Assembly: GCA_002083595.1 (NCBI GenBank)
Contig: MSXT01000007.1
Location: 1-35,354, forward strand
From: Proteobacteria bacterium ST_bin16
Lineage (GTDB): Bacteria > Pseudomonadota > Gammaproteobacteria > Burkholderiales > Nitrosomonadaceae
Reading direction: 5' to 3'
Length of the DNA stretch: 35,354 nucleotides
Shown here in pieces: positions 32,713 to 35,354 of the stretch (its first letter is position 1; the number at the start of each line of letters is the position of its first letter). A model generated the notes under the pieces. The model was not told the origin of the DNA, made no database searches, and saw nothing but the letters and a program-made list of their open reading frames with translations. Both the position numbers and the translations under genes were made by a program.

Positions 32713-35354
32713 ACTCCGGTTTTTAAACAACGATCGATCCAGCGGCTGGTCAGTTTCTCTTGCACTGTATTCTGACGCAAGCGCGTTGCAAGCCCAGGGA
32801 AATCGACCTGATCCAATGGCTGATCCTGATTAAAGCAGGAGAATACATACGTAATTTTTCCGGTCTCAGGATCTTCATGCGGTTGTAGACACTGCGCGCA
32901 GATTTCCTTCATCATGCACTGCATCGGCGAGTTGATCGAGCCGATCGCAAAATGATCTGCTTTCAAGTAAGGCTTCAACTGATGATGACGTGCAACCCCG
33001 ACCGCCGCCATCATGCGATCCGAACCGATGGCAATAATATGATCCACATCGGACAAGGCCACCGGCTGCGCACCCAGCTCACCACTGGCATAAGCCACCA
33101 TGGCCTGGACGATATTACCAACATAACTTTTATCTTGCGGACGTGTCGCCGTAAAACCCGGCGCTTCATCGCAGCACCATACCACGATGTCAGCCGCGGC
33201 TTCAATTTCCGCCACTTTGTAGCGGTCGACCAGTTTTTTGTAGCCAGCGAAATACAGCACTTTCGATCCTGCTGCGCGTGCCGCCGCGCCAATGGAGAAC
33301 AACACTGCATTGCCTAAACCGCCCCCCACCAGTACCACGGTCTCATTGGATGGAATCTCTGTCGGTGTTCCCGTTGGCCCCATCAGCACAACCGGTTCAC
33401 CCGGTTTCAACATCGCGCACAAATCGGAAGATCCGCCCATTTCCAAAACAATGAGGGAAACCAGTCCGCGCTCAATGTCCACCGAAGCTCCCGTCAATGC
33501 AAGGCCTTCCATCGCCAACCGGGTATTTTCGGCCTGTGTCGCCAACGTGGCAAAATTCTGGAAGCGGTAGAACTGACCCGGCTGAAAATGCTCTGCCGCC
33601 ATCGGTGCATGCACAACCACTTCGATAATATTCGGCGCAAGCCTTTCCACTTTGTAAACCATGGCCCGCAACCGGTTGTTCAAGTTTGCGAAGAATTGCC
33701 CGGCGGGTTGATCCAACGACGGTTTGATCCGCTCCAGTACCCGGCTTACCACCGGATAACCTTGTTTGGCGCTGGACATCGCTTTCACGACATTGCCCGA
33801 ATAAGAAGGATGTAAATCGCCAAAGAAACTGATGAAACGGCCATCTTGCGCATCCTTGTAGCGGCTCAGCAATACCGACGGATAGTCCGGTTTGGGATTG
33901 GCATATGTCGGCTTGATCGGGTTACCTTCTTCATCGCAAGCATTGAAGTAGCGGCCATCGAGTTGATAAATTTCTCCATCTTCACGCGCCAATACCGTAT
34001 TGGGCTGCGTTCCCGCGGCAACGAGCAAAGCGCGCGCCGGTAACTCAACCTTTCCGGCATCTTGCCACTGCCCGGTTTCATCGCGTTTCTGCACGGCAAA
34101 TTGCACCGACTGAGTATGTCCCCAGGCATCAATGTTAACTCGCGTTGGCGTCATTCCCTCGGCAAACCAGATCCCTTCTTCCAGCGCTTTCTCCACTTCT
34201 TCATGATTCAACGTATAGGAAGGACTATCGATCAAACGCTTGCGGTAGGCGATGGTTGCGCCCCCCCAGGATTGCAGCAGAGGGATGATACGCGGCGTGC
34301 GTTTTTCCTGTTCAGCCACCGCCCGTTCGGCGCGAATGGCACGGGCATGCGAGAGAAATTCATCGGCAATTTGCTGTTCTTCCTCATCCCATACTGCACG
34401 GATTGCCGCCTCCCCTTGCACCGCCGTTAGAATTTCATAGCGCTGCAAGAATTTCTCCACCTGTACTGGATAATACGCCAGTGCTTCGGTTGCGGTATCG
34501 ATCGCGGTCAAACCGCCGCCAATCACCACCACCGGCAAGCGTAACTGCATATTGGCAATGGAATCGCTCTGCGCGGCTCCTGTCAGTTGCAGCCCCATCA
34601 GAAAATCCGATGCCGCACGCACACCGCGCGCCAATCCATTCGGCAAATCCAGCACGGTCGGACGCCCGGCACCGGCAGCCAGTGCTACATGGTCGAATCC
34701 CATGGTAAAAGCATCATCGGTCGTCAATGTGCCGCCAAAACGCACGCCGCCGAACAATGCGAATTCTTCCCGGCGTTCCAGTAACAAGCGGATCAGTTTC
34801 AGAAAGTTTTTATTCCAGCGCACGGTAATGCCATATTCCGCCACCCCGCCGAAACCGCCCGGCATACGTTGATCCAGATTTTCTTCCAGCGCACTGGCAA
34901 GGCGGATCGCTTGAAATGGCACGCGCTCACCCTTCTGGTTAACACCCGAGATGTCTCCCGGCAGAGGTTCGATCTTAAGTCCGTCAATACCGACGACGGT
35001 GTGCCCTTCATTCATCAAATGATGTGCCAGCGTGTAACCGGCCGGGCCCATGCCCACCACCAGAACCTTGCGTCCGGATGCCGGTTTCGGTACTGGACGG
35101 TGCAGATTCAAAGGATTCCAGCGCGTCAGCAGACTATAAATCTCAAATCCCCACGGCAGCGCCAATACGTCCTTCAACGTGCGGGTCTCGGCTTGTGGAA
35201 TATCAACCGGCTCTTGCTTCTGATAAATGCAGGATTTCATGCAATCGTTGCAGATACGGTGACCGGTTCCGGCACACATCGGATTATCCAGTGTAATCAT
35301 GGCCAAACTGCCCACGGCGACACCCTGCGATTTGAGTTTATGAAACTCCGAAAT
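32709..35354 (-). CDS. Large FAD/Fe-S NAD(P) oxidoreductase, GltD-like plus PyrK-like fusion (partial)
   Basis: At least 881 residues; the frame is open to the window edge, so the true N-terminus is missing (a GTG at 35315 is not needed). In the visible part, a Cys cluster of form Cx7Cx2Cx3C (residues 27-42) would ligate a 4Fe-4S centre. A GltD/NfnB-like flavoprotein follows, with VLVVGMGPAGYTLAHHL binding FAD and VVVIGGGLTAIDTATEAL binding NAD(P). From about residue 570 it changes to a ferredoxin-reductase/PyrK-like module: PGQFYRF for flavin, VVLVGGGLGNAVLFS for nucleotide, then Cx5Cx2C and a fourth Cys (CMMKEICAQC...FSC) for a 2Fe-2S centre. This order resembles NfnB plus NfnA (or SudA/SudB) in one chain. 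The reaction is not known. Its stop overlaps the Hpt gene. Confidence 0.82.
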   Translation of the reverse strand: MSEFHKLKSQGVAVGSLAMITLDNPMCAGTGHRICNDCMKSCIYQKQEPVDIPQAETRTLKDVLALPWGFEIYSLLTRWNPLNLHRPVPKPASGRKVLVVGMGPAGYTLAHHLMNEGHTVVGIDGLKIEPLPGDISGVNQKGERVPFQAIRLASALEENLDQRMPGGFGGVAEYGITVRWNKNFLKLIRLLLERREEFALFGGVRFGGTLTTDDAFTMGFDHVALAAGAGRPTVLDLPNGLARGVRAASDFLMGLQLTGAAQSDSIANMQLRLPVVVIGGGLTAIDTATEALAYYPVQVEKFLQRYEILTAVQGEAAIRAVWDEEEQQIADEFLSHARAIRAERAVAEQEKRTPRIIPLLQSWGGATIAYRKRLIDSPSYTLNHEEVEKALEEGIWFAEGMTPTRVNIDAWGHTQSVQFAVQKRDETGQWQDAGKVELPARALLVAAGTQPNTVLAREDGEIYQLDGRYFNACDEEGNPIKPTYANPKPDYPSVLLSRYKDAQDGRFISFFGDLHPSYSGNVVKAMSSAKQGYPVVSRVLERIKPSLDQPAGQFFANLNNRLRAMVYKVERLAPNIIEVVVHAPMAAEHFQPGQFYRFQNFATLATQAENTRLAMEGLALTGASVDIERGLVSLIVLEMGGSSDLCAMLKPGEPVVLMGPTGTPTEIPSNETVVLVGGGLGNAVLFSIGAAARAAGSKVLYFAGYKKLVDRYKVAEIEAAADIVVWCCDEAPGFTATRPQDKSYVGNIVQAMVAYASGELGAQPVALSDVDHIIAIGSDRMMAAVGVARHHQLKPYLKADHFAIGSINSPMQCMMKEICAQCLQPHEDPETGKITYVFSCFNQDQPLDQVDFPGLATRLRQNTVQEKLTSRWIDRCLKTGV

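Noticed and set aside
34800..35315. GTG at 35315 as start of the large oxidoreductase
   Set aside because: The frame stays open to 35354 and the region before the Cys cluster reads as protein, so the gene is truncated by the window edge.
1..35354. CRISPR arrays, tRNA or rRNA genes, insertion sequences, prophage
   Set aside because: No regularly spaced repeats, no RNA gene signatures and no transposase or integrase were seen on either strand by eye.

Overview
The window looks like ordinary chromosome of a betaproteobacterium, most likely a Nitrosomonas-type member of the Nitrosomonadaceae. That is an inference from gene content and order: a glyA-nrdR-ribD block, a RegB/RegA redox two-component pair, a fimT-pilV-pilW-pilX-pilY1-pilE minor-pilin cluster, an RpfE-type (COG4255) protein and moderate GC. 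No rRNA, tRNA, CRISPR array, insertion sequence or prophage was recognised.

Layout. Positions 1-1270 hold two different type II toxin-antitoxin modules that converge on each other: a ribbon-helix-helix/RelE-like pair on + and a StbD/StbE (Phd/RelE) pair on -, separated by a short palindromic repeat. Then come an M20 amidohydrolase and a DegQ-type periplasmic protease (-), followed by a + strand run of yaaA, an NTF2-like protein, rpiA and phoU. From 6998 to 13456 a tightly packed - strand operon encodes type IV pilus minor pilins and the tip protein PilY1, with ATGA stop-start overlaps at pilV/pilW and pilW/pilX. thiO (+) and ispH (-) converge after it.

Between ispH and regB lies the wreck of a DAHP synthase gene (15821-16223). 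Its first ~75 codons are joined directly to its last ~40, with a stop codon and two frameshifts. regBA follows, preceded by a RegA/RegR-box-like inverted repeat. Next are glyA-nrdR-ribD (-), a second small wreck (a secreted SH3-like protein, 21441-21692), clpS-clpA (-), a cold-shock gene (+) with a long leader and strong terminator, and NADP-dependent icd (-). An RpfE-type protein and a membrane PAS-EAL protein whose EAL domain has lost several catalytic residues follow on +. The right end (29202-35354, -) is devoted to NAD(P)(H) redox: pntB, pntAB, pntAA, a small Hpt phosphotransfer protein, and a very large FAD/Fe-S oxidoreductase cut by the window edge. Its domain order resembles a single-chain fusion of the two Nfn (NADH-dependent ferredoxin:NADP oxidoreductase) subunits, and it is translationally coupled to the Hpt gene.

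The parts most worth a second look are the Nfn-like fusion with its coupled Hpt protein beside the Pnt transhydrogenase, the degenerate EAL protein, the two decayed genes, and the candidate RegA box. Everything else is recognisable housekeeping.
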